64,000 bases of DNA from Allium sativum (GCA_030737875.1 CM060910.1:67154501-67218500), one strand, 5' to 3'. Positions 34,882 to 47,610 are shown, counted from the first letter of the stretch. Numbers and translations: made by a program. The notes: generated by a model not told the origin, from the letters alone.

Positions 34882-35888
34882 TGTAACAACCCAAATGCCA
34901 ACAAACTGAATTTTTTTTCTTTCAAAATTCTAATATTTTGAAACTCGTGTTGGTTTGCTCTGGTATTCTGCAGAAAAGACGGAGAAAAAAATATGTCAAA
35001 GCTTAGAAAATATCTCACAGTGGAATGGATAAAATATAATATATTCAAACTATAACTTTACCGTATATTAATAAAACTGCCTAACCGGTATCCAAAGCCA
35101 TCATGTCTCTGCCACAAATCTAACCTGCAAGTATGTTATGAGGAGGGGTCAGAACACAAGTTCTGATGACTGGATTTAAATTATACAATATGGATAACAT
35201 TACATATACTGTTCAATCTTTTTTTCTTATTTATTAGGTTACTTGGGTTAACAACACTCAAGGCTTACACACACGTCGCACCTATTTACTTTCCAGTGGA
35301 TTAACCTAATACAATATATATGTAGCTGCCCCCAATATTAAGGTACACCCCATGGTACCCCACTCGCATGGTCTCTGCCATAATACCACCAAAAGGTACG
35401 CGGTCCCTCATCCTTTGCTGAAGTGATGTACGAACCTCTATATAACAATATTATGTTCCATATATATTTGTCATTACTATGTTACGCAAACGTACGGACT
35501 GCCACCTTTGTTTGAATCATATTCCATACCAGAGTAATGCCCTCAAGTCTACGATACACCACCCAGGGCAGACATGCATGTATCTAGACTGTCCCACATA
35601 CGTACCGTTAATTGTTGTTGATTCCTCAACAACACGTCCTCTAATGTGCACCGAGTTCCGTGGCAGGGCGATACAAGAAACACAGAACTCCGTCGGGAGT
35701 TTTCCATATCTGTACAGGCTCGCCTTTAAGCGCCTCAAAATACAGATATTCCTAGAGTCTGTTTTCCATGGTGGCAATGTCCTCACCTCGGTCCCTCCTT
35801 CAACATGTAAAGACTACAAGAGCTAAGCGACATGCCCCTAAAAACAAACAATCTAAACACCCAGTTGGCGTCTCCCCTCAACCACCAT
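34882..35888 (-). repeat. E5 5' LTR, truncated by E6
   Basis: It starts TGTAACAACCC and follows the left LTR sequence (28808 onward) for about 1.0 kb with moderate divergence. It breaks off inside the 'cacccagttggc...caaccacc' stretch (compare 29783) where E6 begins. The remaining roughly 3.9 kb should resume after E6, beyond the right edge. Confidence 0.85.
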
Positions 35889-36090
35889 TCTAATGTCCCA
35901 TATTTTTAGTGGTCAATATTTATTTTATTTAAAATTGGTTTGGAATTTAAATAGTTGAATTTAATGATTTCTAAATTCGTTCTGATAAGAATTAACAATC
36001 GTCGTTAAAAATCGTATAGAATTTTATGATAAGTTGGAGTCATTATTTCAACTCCAAATTCAGACAATGCGGAATTGATTAATATATATA

Positions 36091-36126
<36 letters not shown>

Positions 36127-36332
36127 AACTCTATTATTTCCAATGCACTGGTGAAAATCACAAACTAAACCTCTTCACATACGAAGCATCTTTGCACATG
36201 CGTTTAAATCTCTCCATGTCACGTTTGCACTCTTGTCAAAATTTCCACTAAAGTCAAGTAGCAACAACCTTACCCCCTTAAAAGGAAAAAAAAATCTTAC
36301 CTATCCCTATATAAAATTAGTGGTTACTCTAT
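35889..36332 (+). repeat. E6 5' LTR, part 1
   Basis: It matches 59693-60117 of the 3' LTR, from the terminal motif through TTTTTAGTGGTCAATATTTA and the microsatellite at about 36084-36123. It ends at the TCTAT target duplication of E7 (36328-36332). Confidence 0.9.
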
Positions 36333-36502
36333 TGTAGTGTCCCGAAATTCCGGTACAATTTGAGCTGACCAAATTACACAAGGCTAACCCCAATTACATT
36401 GGAAACCAGAAAACTAATAGAAAGAAAACAGAGGGTGAGAATAGATAAGATAGAAACTTAGAATAGAAGAAGAAGAACCTACAACATCAGAGTAACACGA
36501 AT

Positions 36503-36511
36503 CTCACAGTG
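36503..36511 (-). promoter_or_regulatory. CACTGTGAG box, E7
   Basis: CTCACAGTGGAACG on the plus strand is CGTTCCACTGTGAG in LTR orientation, 170 bp before the LTR end. E6 has CGTTCCGCTGTGAG at 48002-48015. A TCTGACCC-like box (CATGACTGACCCAGAG, about 36737-36752) lies some 230 bp upstream of it. Confidence 0.5.
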
Positions 36512-36929
36512 GAACGAACAATGTATAATAGATACATAACTTTGAAATAAAATCAGTATATGTATACAGTAACATTATCAGAGTACAACACTTACAACAC
36601 AGCAAAAATAACAATAGCTATAAAATCCTGAAGCCTCCTGCTCCAAGCTCTCTAAATATATCTGTAAAATCCTAACTACTTGACTGCTCGTACAAATTTG
36701 GACACCCAAGAGTTTAGGGAAAACAAAGAAAATAAACTCTGGGTCAGTCATGGGACTAGTGTGAGTAAAACGGTTTAAAACAGTTTGAGAAATTAAACGA
36801 TATCTCATAAGACCACGCCGTATAACCGAACGGGTTTTTCCCTTATGAGAATCCAAATCAATTTGATTTAACTTTCAAATCTTTTCGAAAGAAACAATGA
36901 TCTTTTATATCGAAACTCTTTTGATATTA

Positions 36930-37344
36930 TAGTAGTGTCTATCAATCACAATATACTAATCATCTTGCAGAATGCTTTCATCTTACGTTCCACATATATA
37001 GTATATAATCAAAACCGCGAGCACTTATTGGGTAATGGATTTCCAACTATGACAAGGTATGGAACCACCTTCCAATAGTGTACCTCTAGAGAGGAATACA
37101 CTGGGTTCAACAAGAACATCTTGTAACCCGACCACACATGACCGACCACTCATTTCGCTTGAGTGTATCGAATGTATATCACCAACGGTTGGGATCAACA
37201 ACCGTTTCCCGAATGGGACAGCATCGACAATAGATTATAGAATGAAATGAATATCTCTAGATAGGTGATAATACACCCTAATTGGTAGCTAACCACTTAG
37301 CCATGCCGCCTGCCCGATTTTTGTCATTTCCCGATTGTGAGGCT
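36930..37344 (-). promoter_or_regulatory. Conserved core of giant LTR in E7
   Basis: On the minus strand this block follows E6 47195-47610 closely, including GGGAAATGACAAAAATCGGG, CTTGTTGAACCCAGTGTATT and TATATACTATATATGTGGA, while flanking LTR sequence is much more diverged. The last string (about 36989-37008) is a candidate TATA region. A hairpin AGTGTA...TACACT lies at 37076-37102. Confidence 0.6.
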
Positions 37345-38259
37345 AGAGGCCACTCTTATCGCTGACAGATCACACAATTATTCCCTTTGAATGTCACATC
37401 GTCGTACCCGCCAAATCACAAATTGATTTCCCCAAAAATACAACGGGTATACAGCTAAGAGAAACGAATTCCTCCGCCACCAAACGTATATACGTTTGAA
37501 GAGATCAACTTACGTGATCCATTAAATATACCATGTCAGACATTCTTCCATACAGGTCGTCCTGGGACTGGACAGACCGAAGGCACTATTCTGTAAACAG
37601 GACAGCCCTTGCATAACTCCATCTTCAATTATCTTCATCATATTTGATCGCAATGCTAACGCACATACAGAGTGGTTTTCAGATAATGAATCTGATCCCG
37701 GTCTCTCCATATTGATAACGGAAAAATGGTCAGAAACTTCGATAGTCGGTGAGTTAACTATCCAATAAAAACACGTGTGCAAACAACGATATTATTTCCA
37801 GATGGAAATTATATCGATCAATCATCATTTAACATTTATCTCTTTAGTTCATTAATTTATTCATTTCCTGTTTCCATATTTTCAACATTCCTTATTTTCT
37901 AAATTTAGAAAATATACGTTATTAATCATTGGAAAACATTTCCATCTCTTTTTCACGTATCACTGTCATTCCAGTATTCTTTATCATCAAACATTTCATT
38001 TTCTATGATTAGAAAATATCTCTGATTATATTTGGAAAACGTTTCCAAAACTCATTCATCAGATTTAAATAGATGTTTAAATAAAACTTCGCTATGCCAC
38101 TCAAACCATTACCTTCACCAACTAAACTCACTTAACCAACCTTCACTATCGAACCTTAACCATTCCTTAGTTAAAAACGAAGCCAATCATGTTGGGGTAT
38201 AACTACCTCTCAGACCTTAACTGAAAAACATTTCTAACTTCGAAACAGACATGGTTCAC

Positions 38260-39210
38260 CTTTTAAACCTTTAACAAACTTCCTTACGTAACTCTCTTTC
38301 GAATAAATCTCTATTCGATAACTCTTTCCTTCGAATAAACTATATTCGACAATCACTCTTTAAATAGCCATATTCGATTAACTCTATTCAATAAACACTA
38401 TTCGATTAACTCTAATCGATTTACTCTTATCAGTTAGCTCTATTTGATTAACTCTATTCTATTAACTCTATTTGATTAACTCTATTGGATTAACTCTATT
38501 TGATTAACCCTAATCGATTAACTCTATTGGATTAACTCTAATAAATTAGCTCTTATCAATTAACTCCTATCAATTTACTCCTTTCGAATAAACTATATTC
38601 GATTAACTCCTTTCGAATAAACTATAATCGATTTACTCCTTTAACTCTATTCGAATAAACTATATTCGATTAACTCCTTTAACTCTATTCGAATAAACTA
38701 TATTCGGTTACCTCTTTTAACTCTATTCGAATAAACTATATTCGATTACTCCTTTAACTCTATTCGAATAAACTGTATTCGATCACTCCTTTAACTCTAT
38801 TCAAATAAACTATATTCGATTACTCCTTTCGAATAAACTATATTCGATAACTCCTTTCGAATAACTAATATTCTATTAACTCCTTTTGAATAACTAATAT
38901 TTGATAACTCCTTTCGAATAACTAATATTCGATAACTCCTTTCGAATAACTAATACTCGATTAACTCCTTTCGAATAACTAATATTCGACTAACTCTAAC
39001 TCGATAAACTCTATTTGAATAACTCTAATTCGATTTAACTCTAATTGATTAACTCTGATTGATTAACTCTAACTGGTTAACTCTAACTAACTAACTCTAA
39101 CTGGTTAACTCTAAGTAGTTAACTCTAACTGACTAACTCTAACTGGTTAACTCTAACTAGTTAGCTCTAACTGGTTAACTCTAACTGATTAACTCTATCC
39201 AATTTACTCT
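38260..39210 (-). repeat. Tandem array of ATTAACTCTATTCG-type units in E7
   Basis: Dozens of imperfect units of about 13 bp (ATTAACTCTATTCG and variants) are also organised into units of about 28-30 bp, ATTCGAATAAACTATATTCG plus ATTAACTCCTTT. The TTCGAATA half-sites form inverted repeats. The right part drifts to AACTCTAACTGGTT units. The array is inside the solo LTR. Confidence 0.85.
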
Positions 39211-39464
39211 TCGTCCATATTCAGTTTCAAATATCGATGTTGAAATCGATTCATACTTCTCTATATAAGTCCTGACTTATATATTCTATTTATCCAATGA
39301 TAAATATTTTATTTAATTTATAAAATATTATTTATAAATTTATCTTCTCAATCTATCGGTTAGAACAGATTCTATTTAAAAACTTTGCTTTAAATCCATA
39401 GCATGTTATACCCGTGTGCGGAGCACGGGTCTAAACCTTTCAAATGTAAAATTCTCTTTTTATA

Positions 39465-39860
39465 CAATTCTATTCATTTTTCAAGTTTTACCTTTTATAT
39501 AGTTCTATTTATTTTCTAAATAAATATTTCCTTTAATCTAATTCTATTTATTTTCTAAATAAATATTTCCTTTATATAATTCTATTTATTTTCTAAATAA
39601 ATATTTCCTTTATATAATTCTATTTATCCAATGATAAATATTCCTTTATATAATTCTATTTATTTCACAAATATTTCCTTTTACATTTGTTTTACAAATA
39701 TTTCCTTTTACATTTGTTTTACAAATAATTTCCTTTATATTTGTTTTACAAATATTTTCCTTTATATTTGTTTTACAAATATTTTCCTCCTTCTATTTTA
39801 TCATATTTATTTCCCATAAATATTTCCTTTTATAATATCATATTTATTTTCCATAAATAT
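39465..39860 (-). repeat. Second tandem array in E7
   Basis: First come units of about 38 bp (TTCTATTTATTTTCTAAATAAATATTTCCTT), then units of about 27 bp (TTGTTTTACAAATATTTCCTTTTACA). Each contains short inverted repeats such as TTTACAAA/TTTGTTTTAC. The small Phe/Tyr/Ile frame at 39631-39819 is a by-product of the repeat. Confidence 0.8.
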
Positions 39861-40619
39861 TTCCTTTTCAAAACCCTTTTGATTTTATAACTATTTCCTT
39901 TTATAAAATCCTTTTTTGTTTTTATATAAAATCCATTGATTTTATATAAATAATTTATTTTCAAAATACACTTTGAAAATCCCCTTTTCTACATCCTAGT
40001 TTTTCTTACGGTATTTAAAATACCAAATACAATGATCGATATCATTCAAACACACATAATCAACAACAGATTATATATCACATCGTATATTACAATATAT
40101 GAAAAGAACAGTATTATAAATATTGAGGGATCCTGTTGGATCCCTCCAACCTGTTTCTCTGCATTACAGATGTTAAACAATATAATTAACATCGACTTCA
40201 TTTCAATATGAAATATTCAGCTAAACAGAATCAATATTTGATTAACAATTTATATATATATATATATCGTTATCTATAATTTCAACCAGTACATAAGCAA
40301 TTCAACCAAACAGTTAACACACAACAATCAACAGATAATTATCAGTTCTAAGAATACGTTATAAAAATATAACTGTTCAGAGTTGGTGAGTTTTACTCAC
40401 ATTGGAGGATCATCGTTAGTAACAATAACCATCGCTTGATTCAGACGGACAATTTATTTTGCTATAAATTGTAACAGACTCCAATTCAATCCCAGTCAGT
40501 TCCAGTGTGTAGCCGCCGTCCATACAATCCCAACGGATCCAGTTTTGCTGGATTTCGATTACGTATGAATTAGATGTGTAATTTACAAGTTATACAATAT
40601 TTAAAAGGATTTTAATTTA

Positions 40620-41240
40620 AAACTATCATTGTAAATGGGCCTCACCCTTCCAAAATTGGCCCACCCGCACCCTTAAAAAAACCCAGACCGCTATGTCCTT
40701 CTTCCAGAAACCAAAAATGCCTGCTTCCATTTCGTTTTGAACTCCATGACCGATCCTACTTGCCATATTTCCTCCTCTAACTCTCAACAGTTCCTTGTTT
40801 CGAACGTACCGCTCTGCTCCACTTCCCATCCTCCACCTTGCAGTGTCCTCCACGTCGAACCCGTCTTCCTAACTGAAATCGCGACTTTGGTCTCCACCGT
40901 GAGCTGTAATGAAACTTGCGAACAAGATAATGGCGTCAACCCACAAAACTTCGCAACAAACTCCAGAATCACCTTCTCGTTTCAATTCTCCATCACTCGC
41001 ACTTACTTCCTATCGCGACAGGAGACCGACCCTTATAACACATGCTACAGGCGCGACAACAACATACACCGAACCCTTCCAAAATCCAACACAAGGTGCG
41101 CCTCACCCTCCCAAAGCCAGCTCCACCACGATTCCTCCTTCTACCGCCTGTAATTCCCCCAACAGAAAACCCTAGCTGCTGCATTCGAGAAGCAGCAACC
41201 CAAATGATCTCGCACTCTTCAAAACATTGATCGAAATGAA
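40620..41240 (-). other. GC-richer block in E7
   Basis: This block stands out from AT-rich flanks and has several overlapping open frames on both strands, none recognisable. It lies about 1.2-1.85 kb from the LTR start, about where E6 has its own GC-richer, purine-strand-biased block (43195-43720). It may be a transcribed leader, a captured gene fragment or a CpG-rich promoter stretch. Confidence 0.4.
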
Positions 41241-43194
41241 GGAGATAACGTCAGGAACTACAATATACAAGTTTGAGGATTTATAGATTTTTGGTTGATT
41301 TTCTTCATATTTTAGAAGATGGACATTTTTATGTAAATGTTGACAGCACGTTTTCTTTCATTGACCGTAGAAATAAAAATAGCTTAGGGTTAGAGAGTAA
41401 GGCGAGAGTATTTATAGCTAGAAAATATAATATTTTATTCGATTTTCTCCAATCGTTATTTGCATTTGTCTTTTAAAAATCTGTATGATCACACACGACA
41501 TCCAAAAATCATGAAAATGGACATGCACCTACAGTTCGACACTACGGACCCAATGAAACTGGTTTCGTCGAATTCCGACTCTGTTTGCTCACACAACATA
41601 TTTTTAACTGTCAAAATATCAATTGTTTTTCACATTAAAATCCCATACAGCCACAAACTGACTTCAAAAATCACGGAAATTGAAATCTAGCAATAATTTA
41701 ATATTGCGGATCCAACGAAATTAGTTTCATCGAAAACGGAGGTCGTTTGCAAAATTGGCTATTTTTAAAGCTCTAAATAAACCCATTTTAAATATAAATA
41801 TATTTAGAAACAATTAAATTAAATATAAAAAATATATTATCATATATATCCACACTAGAATATCATACAACTCCAATTGGATTTATAACCCAGTATTTCA
41901 AAATTCCTAGTTATATCGATATTCAATTTATATATAAAACCCTTTTATAATATAAATATATATTTATAAATTTCAGAGGAATTCCATAGCGACTTTTCTA
42001 AAATTTGATTTGGACATAAATCAGAATCTACGCAATGAAATCCCGATTTTCCTCTTCCAATAGAAAAATATACTTCACCAGCTCCGAACATTTCTTGTTT
42101 CACAGAAATCCAATTTAAAACGGATTCTGTATATTCAGTTGAAGTTCAAATCACCAAATAGCGAACTGCCGCGCCATTTCGAGCTCGATTTTAATTATAT
42201 TATAATTATACACTCAACTATCGTTTGTATAATATATTCGTTATTTGAATTCAATTCTAACTGAAATATATATATTTTGAATTGTCCAGTACACATTATA
42301 TTATCAATTCACTTTTTCCGACTATTTCGGAATAACAAATATATTATTCTATTATCTAAATTAATTAAATATTCAGTATTATTTAATTAAACAACCATTT
42401 GATTCTCTAAACCATTATTTAAATAATTAAATAAATTAATTATTTGATCGTACAAATATGGGACATTACGTCTATATTCAACAAGACATTGATTTTAAAA
42501 TTTAGAAAATTGATGCTATCTATGTTAGACAAAATCTTAGCACGACATCTTCGTATTACACCCTGAAATATTAGTATGAAATAGTTATATTTCTGTAAAT
42601 CCTTAAATGTAATCCATGTGCATTCTTGTCAGGTCCTTGAAAAGAAGAATATAATCATACCGTGTTACTGACTATAGATGGGATATCTCGCATGCCTGTA
42701 CCCATTGACGTTTTTACTGGGATACCATGTGCAATTCTGAGAACCCCACACCCCTACGCTTTAGCCCATTTTTTTCTTTTCCAACGTATAAACACACGTC
42801 CTAATTCAGGAAAAATCAACCCTTACCCTTTATTTTCTTTCCTGCGAGCCTATCCTGCTGTTTAAACATGCCATACTGAAACGGAAATGAACAACACGCT
42901 GCAACCTACCATCACCATCCATACTGAATAGAAAACTCAAAGCTTTCAATTGTACAAGCTGCAACTCTAAACTAAACCAAGAACATGGCGAGTAAATATA
43001 GACAAGACGTGAAACTTATCTTTCCATAACTCACGCCTATATATACATGGCCATATCGAATTCCTTCCAACAAACAAAACTCAGACTTCTCCCTCATTTA
43101 AGTCTACACCACTTTTAATAGTATAAAATTGAACTATTGAAATATAGTTAGAAAAGAGAAAATAAGAGGCACCGTGTAATAAAAAGGTTGGCAC

Positions 43195-43720
43195 AAGTTC
43201 TACACTGTAGGAAGAAGAGGAGGTGATGCCAACTTCGCACCAGAGCCAGGGGAGGTTGAGAGCAGTTCAGATGGTCGGGAGCTGGGGGAAGTCAACGTGA
43301 AAGGAAACAGCAAGAGAAGAGAAGAAGTGGGGATGCTAGGATATAGCTTGGGATGTGGAACCCTGTTGAGTGATGTTGTGTGTTGTTGGAGGGGGAGTAA
43401 TGGCCTTAAACATGAAGAGGGTCCGTGGAGCCGCCGGTTAGAAGTTAGGGTGGTGGATGGAGTCTGGTTGCCGGAGGTTTGTGGGCGAAGCAAGGTCTAG
43501 AGACGGCAGTGTCAGTGATGATCTCTGGTGGGTCCCCAGGTGGCCGCGACCACGGTGGTGAAGGGTCTTGGGCGCAGCTTTCATCGATCAAAATGGAGCT
43601 TGTGGAGTATCAGGTTTCACTGAATAAAGAAGGACTTTGAGCCAGGCAAGGGGATGACAGCAGTTGTGGCACAGCGGTAGTCTGGACATGGCAGGCGAAA
43701 GCTGACAAAAAGATGATAAT
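43195..43720 (+). other. GC-richer block in E6 5' LTR
   Basis: The block is purine-rich on the plus strand (for example GGGAGCTGGGGGAAGTC) with GGTGGCCGCGACCACGGTGG near 43540, and is repeated in the 3' LTR at about 60985-61510. The minus strand gives Ser/Pro-rich frames in both copies, but their lengths and ends differ, so coding is unlikely. A transcribed untranslated region or captured host sequence is possible. Confidence 0.4.
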
Positions 43721-46700
43721 GGGGTGTTGAAAGGTTGGAATTCGGCCATGCAGATAGCTATGAACTGTAATGAGGAAGGAGGAGTAAAAGCATGGGTACG
43801 GTGAAGTGGTTTGTTGGGTTATGGGCTTGACGGGCTGAAAGTTGGGGTTGGAAGTAAATAAAGTGATGGTTAGGAAGACAATTGAAGTGAACACTCTTGT
43901 TGGCAGCTATTGAACATTTGCGCATGTTCTTGGAGTATGAGTCTTTAGGCCCGACAATGGTAGGATACAAGGAAAAGGTAAATGAGGTTAGTTTGTGGAT
44001 TAAATTAAGTATAGTCAATATTAGTTATATTACTCAAATAAAATTTCAAATTTTGTAAATAGCATACCTTGTTCCTCATGCACAGAATTATATGCAATAA
44101 GAGTCGTTGGCATCGTGCTGAAGAATACTACACTGCTGGGCAGGACCAAAACGGATTGGTGCTATTTAGAATTTTGTTAATTTAAACGATGTTTAAAATT
44201 TAACGAAACAATGCTGAATCGTAAATCGTAAATTAAGGTGAGTTAATTCTCACACCTTCTGGAATTCAATGATGTGTTAAATCCATATTATAATATAATA
44301 TATCGTCAATGATAATAATTGGATGATTGAATGCCTTGGTTACTTATTAAATGGTTGTCGACAATTATATTTGTCGTATTGGGTGATTTTGATTTAAATA
44401 ATTATTCCATAAATTATTATCAAATATTATTATGATCTGTAATGCAGAGAAGAACAGGTTCGAGGGATCCGACCGGATTCCTCAAATATTTTATATGTTC
44501 TTTATTTTTCCATCTTATTCAAATATGAATTATTTACCCTAAACAACATTATATCCTGATGGAATATTGATGGTTGATTATATATTGAACGTTGAATTGA
44601 AATTCAACGTTGACGTGAAGTTTTAATCAATAGCCGGTATTGATTGGGTTATTGGTGGCAAATGATCTGAAACACTGTTTTAAGACGTTAATTCGCTGTT
44701 AGGTGAATTGACATAATTGAAGTTATAAAATTTATTTTTATAACTGAAGTGAAGTTTTAAAATAAAGTTTTAAAATTTATTTAAAATAGAAGCTTTAAAT
44801 TAAGATGATATTAATAATTAGTTTTCATAAAAATAGGTATACAATATTTTGTAGCAATTGTAATAAGTTTTATCAGCGTAAAAGTAGAATTTAACCTACG
44901 GGTTATTGTTTTGAAAATAACTTTTTAAATAAAATAGTTAAGCAATATAATTAGATTAATTATATTAATATAATAAGAGAAGTAATCAAAATCAGTTAGT
45001 AAATAACTGAGGTTTAAGTTTACGAAGTCAATTGTTAAAATTGAGTGATAATTAGAATTGATCATTCTTCAATTAATCTAATGAAAATAGTTTAACGAAT
45101 AATTATTTTATATTAATACTATTCTAAGATATTAATTATTATTTTTATTTAAAGTTGCTTATCAATTGATAAATCACTAATGAAAGTATTTATCGTTAAT
45201 AATATCGGTAAGTGATTAGCTGATGTATTGTTGAAGTAAACTATTTTTGTTGAAGTAAACTATTTCACTTCAGTTAATAATGGAATTAATTAATTATTAT
45301 AATTAATAATAATTAAAGTAATTCACTTCTTGAATAGACGTAAATTAAGAAGTGATCGAATTTAAAAATGTATCATGTTAAGAGCAATGTTGTGCCTAAG
45401 TTATAAACCAGTTATGAAGATAATGAGCCGGTTTTTAAGTAATCATTACTTAATAATTGATTAATTATAAGTAAGAGAATCAAAAAGAGATTTTCGTAAG
45501 AAATTGGATAGTCAAATCTAAGCTATAATTGGAAGTTATAAAGAGATGAATAATATAAAGATTTTTATAAGATTTGTTTTTACTTAGTTATTAAATTAAG
45601 TAAATTAAAGTGAAATATGACCTCAAAAAATGAATGATAAATGAATTCCATTTAAGTGAATCGAAGAGGACATTGGTCGGTGAATACCAAGTTTAAATAG
45701 GTTTTAAGTTGAAATAGAACTAAATTGATTTATGTTAAGGGCGAAGTTATACTGAAACTAATATGCCATTTGTTATTACTTAATAGTTGAATTAAGTACA
45801 AGTGAAAGGATGGGAAGAAGTTTTCAAAATATAAAGGATATGTCGTAAAAGATTTATATGAAGTTTTGGAGATAAAATTGAAATGTGATTTTTAAAGGAG
45901 AAATATTAATATAGTAATGTAAAGAATTCAATTCCGAGTTTCGTAAACAAAGTTAAACCCAAGCGATAAATTCGTAATAAGCTTTTATTCAAAAGATTAG
46001 ATTAAGTGAAATGATTATGTTTTGAAGAAGTCTTGCAAAGGCAAGAACTTCGTTGAATTTGTGTAAGGGACTTGGTAAGTAGGGTTTAAAATAAATTCAA
46101 ACGATAATGGGTTATATTACAGAGTTTTAAAGCCAAAGAGTTTGTGTTTTAGTTTAATTGAGTAAAAAGTAAAGGAGATTTACTTTGAGATTAGATACGC
46201 CAAATCAAAGGATGGTTATTAAAACCATGTTTTGAATAAACCACTAAATTGTATCGACAGTAATAGAAGTGATAAGTCTTGTGTTCAAACCCTTATCTAT
46301 TCTGAGATAAGAACGTTGTCGGTCAAGGTCTGAGAGGTAACTAAAACACCCCAACTTGAACGGCTTCACTATTATCGAGAGATGATATTAGCTTGAAACG
46401 ATAGGAGTGTTGAAATTTGGTTATTATTTCTATAAGAGAAATATGCAACAACATTGACAAGATTTTGAAATGTTAATTAGAACTAGTTAATTTTAATAAT
46501 ATAATGTATATTTAACATTGTTTAACTCGAGTTTGAATTTGTGAAATTTATCGTTAACTTTAAGCTAAGAATATAAGGTGATTTTCGCAAGGCTATAGGT
46601 AATATAAGGGATTTGGCGAATATATAGTGATGGTTCTGAAATAAAGAAATGAAATGGCGTTTGGTAAACAACGACATGATATTATTTTCCATATAATGAA

Positions 46701-47194
46701 TAATGAGATTCGAGACAAGAGAATATGAAATCGATTTTTAACGATCGATAAAAAAGTTTTAATAAGTGAATTAGAGATGCCAATATACTTAACCGTACTA
46801 TGTGAATTTATAGTTAAAAACCCGACCATCAATGAATATATCATTGGGCCTTTGGACGTGTTGTTTCGAAGAGACCGGGATGGGAACTAGACCCAAAACC
46901 ACTTCGATCCAACGTTGAGTACGGAACTAACTGTCCGCAAATTAATATGGAGCATTGAAGACCGTAGATCTTCATGAATCAGAAGAACTACTTATAATCT
47001 CTGGTTAGCTCTTAGAGATGCACTGTGGTTCTAATCTATTGATTGCAAGGACTTCTCGCTACTGATCCTTGGGGTGATTCCTATATAAGGATGCAGTAGT
47101 AGAGTGCCTTCGGTTCATCCTATTCCTGGATGATGTGACGATGAGGAATTCAAAGCGAATGGTGACCAAATGTCTAAAAAGAAGATTTATAAAC

Positions 47195-47610
47195 TCAAGC
47201 CTCACGACCGGGAAATGACAAAAATCGGGCAGGCAGCATGGCTATGTGGTCGCACCCATTAGGATGTATTGTCACCATCTAGAGAATTTCATATTTATTA
47301 CTTCTTTTCATTTTTGTATCTCTTGGGAAAACAGTAGCTGCGAAGCCGTAAGGTGACAATATATTCAATACATTCAAGAGAAATGAGTGGTCAGTCATGT
47401 GTGGGCCGGGTTGCAAGACGTTCTTGTTGAACCCAGTGTATTCCTCTCTAGAAATACACTATTGGCAGGTGGCTCCATACCTTCTCATAGTCGGAATCCA
47501 ATCTCCCATGAGCGCCAGCGGTTCTGATTATATACTATATATGTGGAGCGTGAGATGCAAGCGTTCTGCTAGAATGATATTTATTTGTGATTTGATAGAC
47601 ACTATTACAA
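47195..47610 (+). promoter_or_regulatory. Conserved core of giant LTR in E6
   Basis: This is the counterpart of 36930-37344 in E7. It includes a hairpin AGTGTATT (47435-47442) with AATACACT (47453-47460) and a TATA-like TATATACTATATATGTGGA at 47530-47548, about 560-640 bp before the LTR end once E8 is removed. A promoter role is inferred from the TATA-like motif and conservation. Confidence 0.55.

Larger units (their letters stand above)
28808..35888 (-). mobile_element. E5: non-coding LTR element with 4.9 kb LTRs
   Basis: Left LTR 28808-33705, purine tract (minus strand) at 33706, internal region to 34881, PBS at 34869-34880 and a second LTR from 34882, which is cut at 35888 by E6. The insertion sits inside E3's RT gene; the flanking five bases TTATT (28803-28807) are the expected target duplication, whose partner would lie beyond the window. 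The internal region of about 1.2 kb has no gag-pol similarity or long reading frame, so the element must depend on other elements. Confidence 0.88.
36333..42470 (-). mobile_element. E7: solo LTR (6138 bp) of a related giant-LTR family
   Basis: The insertion is bounded by perfect 5 bp duplications TCTAT (36328-36332 and 42471-42475), and the uninterrupted sequence is visible in E6's 3' LTR near 60112. Its ends, TGTAGTGTCCCG and GGGACATTACG (final CA decayed to CG), are inverted LTR termini. No PBS, PPT or second LTR is inside. On the minus strand it shares a conserved core (36930-37344) with E6's LTR and is almost the same length as that LTR, so it is a solo LTR left by LTR-LTR recombination. 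Confidence 0.88.

Noticed and set aside
38260..39210. Possible CRISPR-like array
   Set aside because: Units are short, directly abutting and variable, with no constant repeat and unique spacers. The setting is a plant retrotransposon LTR, so it is simple tandem repetition.
36333..42470. E7 as a complete small element or DNA transposon
   Set aside because: It has no internal PBS, PPT or repeated LTR, and no transposase. The 5 bp duplication, LTR-type ends and shared core with E6 support a solo LTR.
43200..43894. Ser/Pro-rich minus-strand frames in E6 LTR, similar ones at 60882-61492
   Set aside because: Counterparts in the 5' and 3' LTR differ in length, start and end, as expected for non-coding sequence. 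They mirror a purine-rich plus strand.
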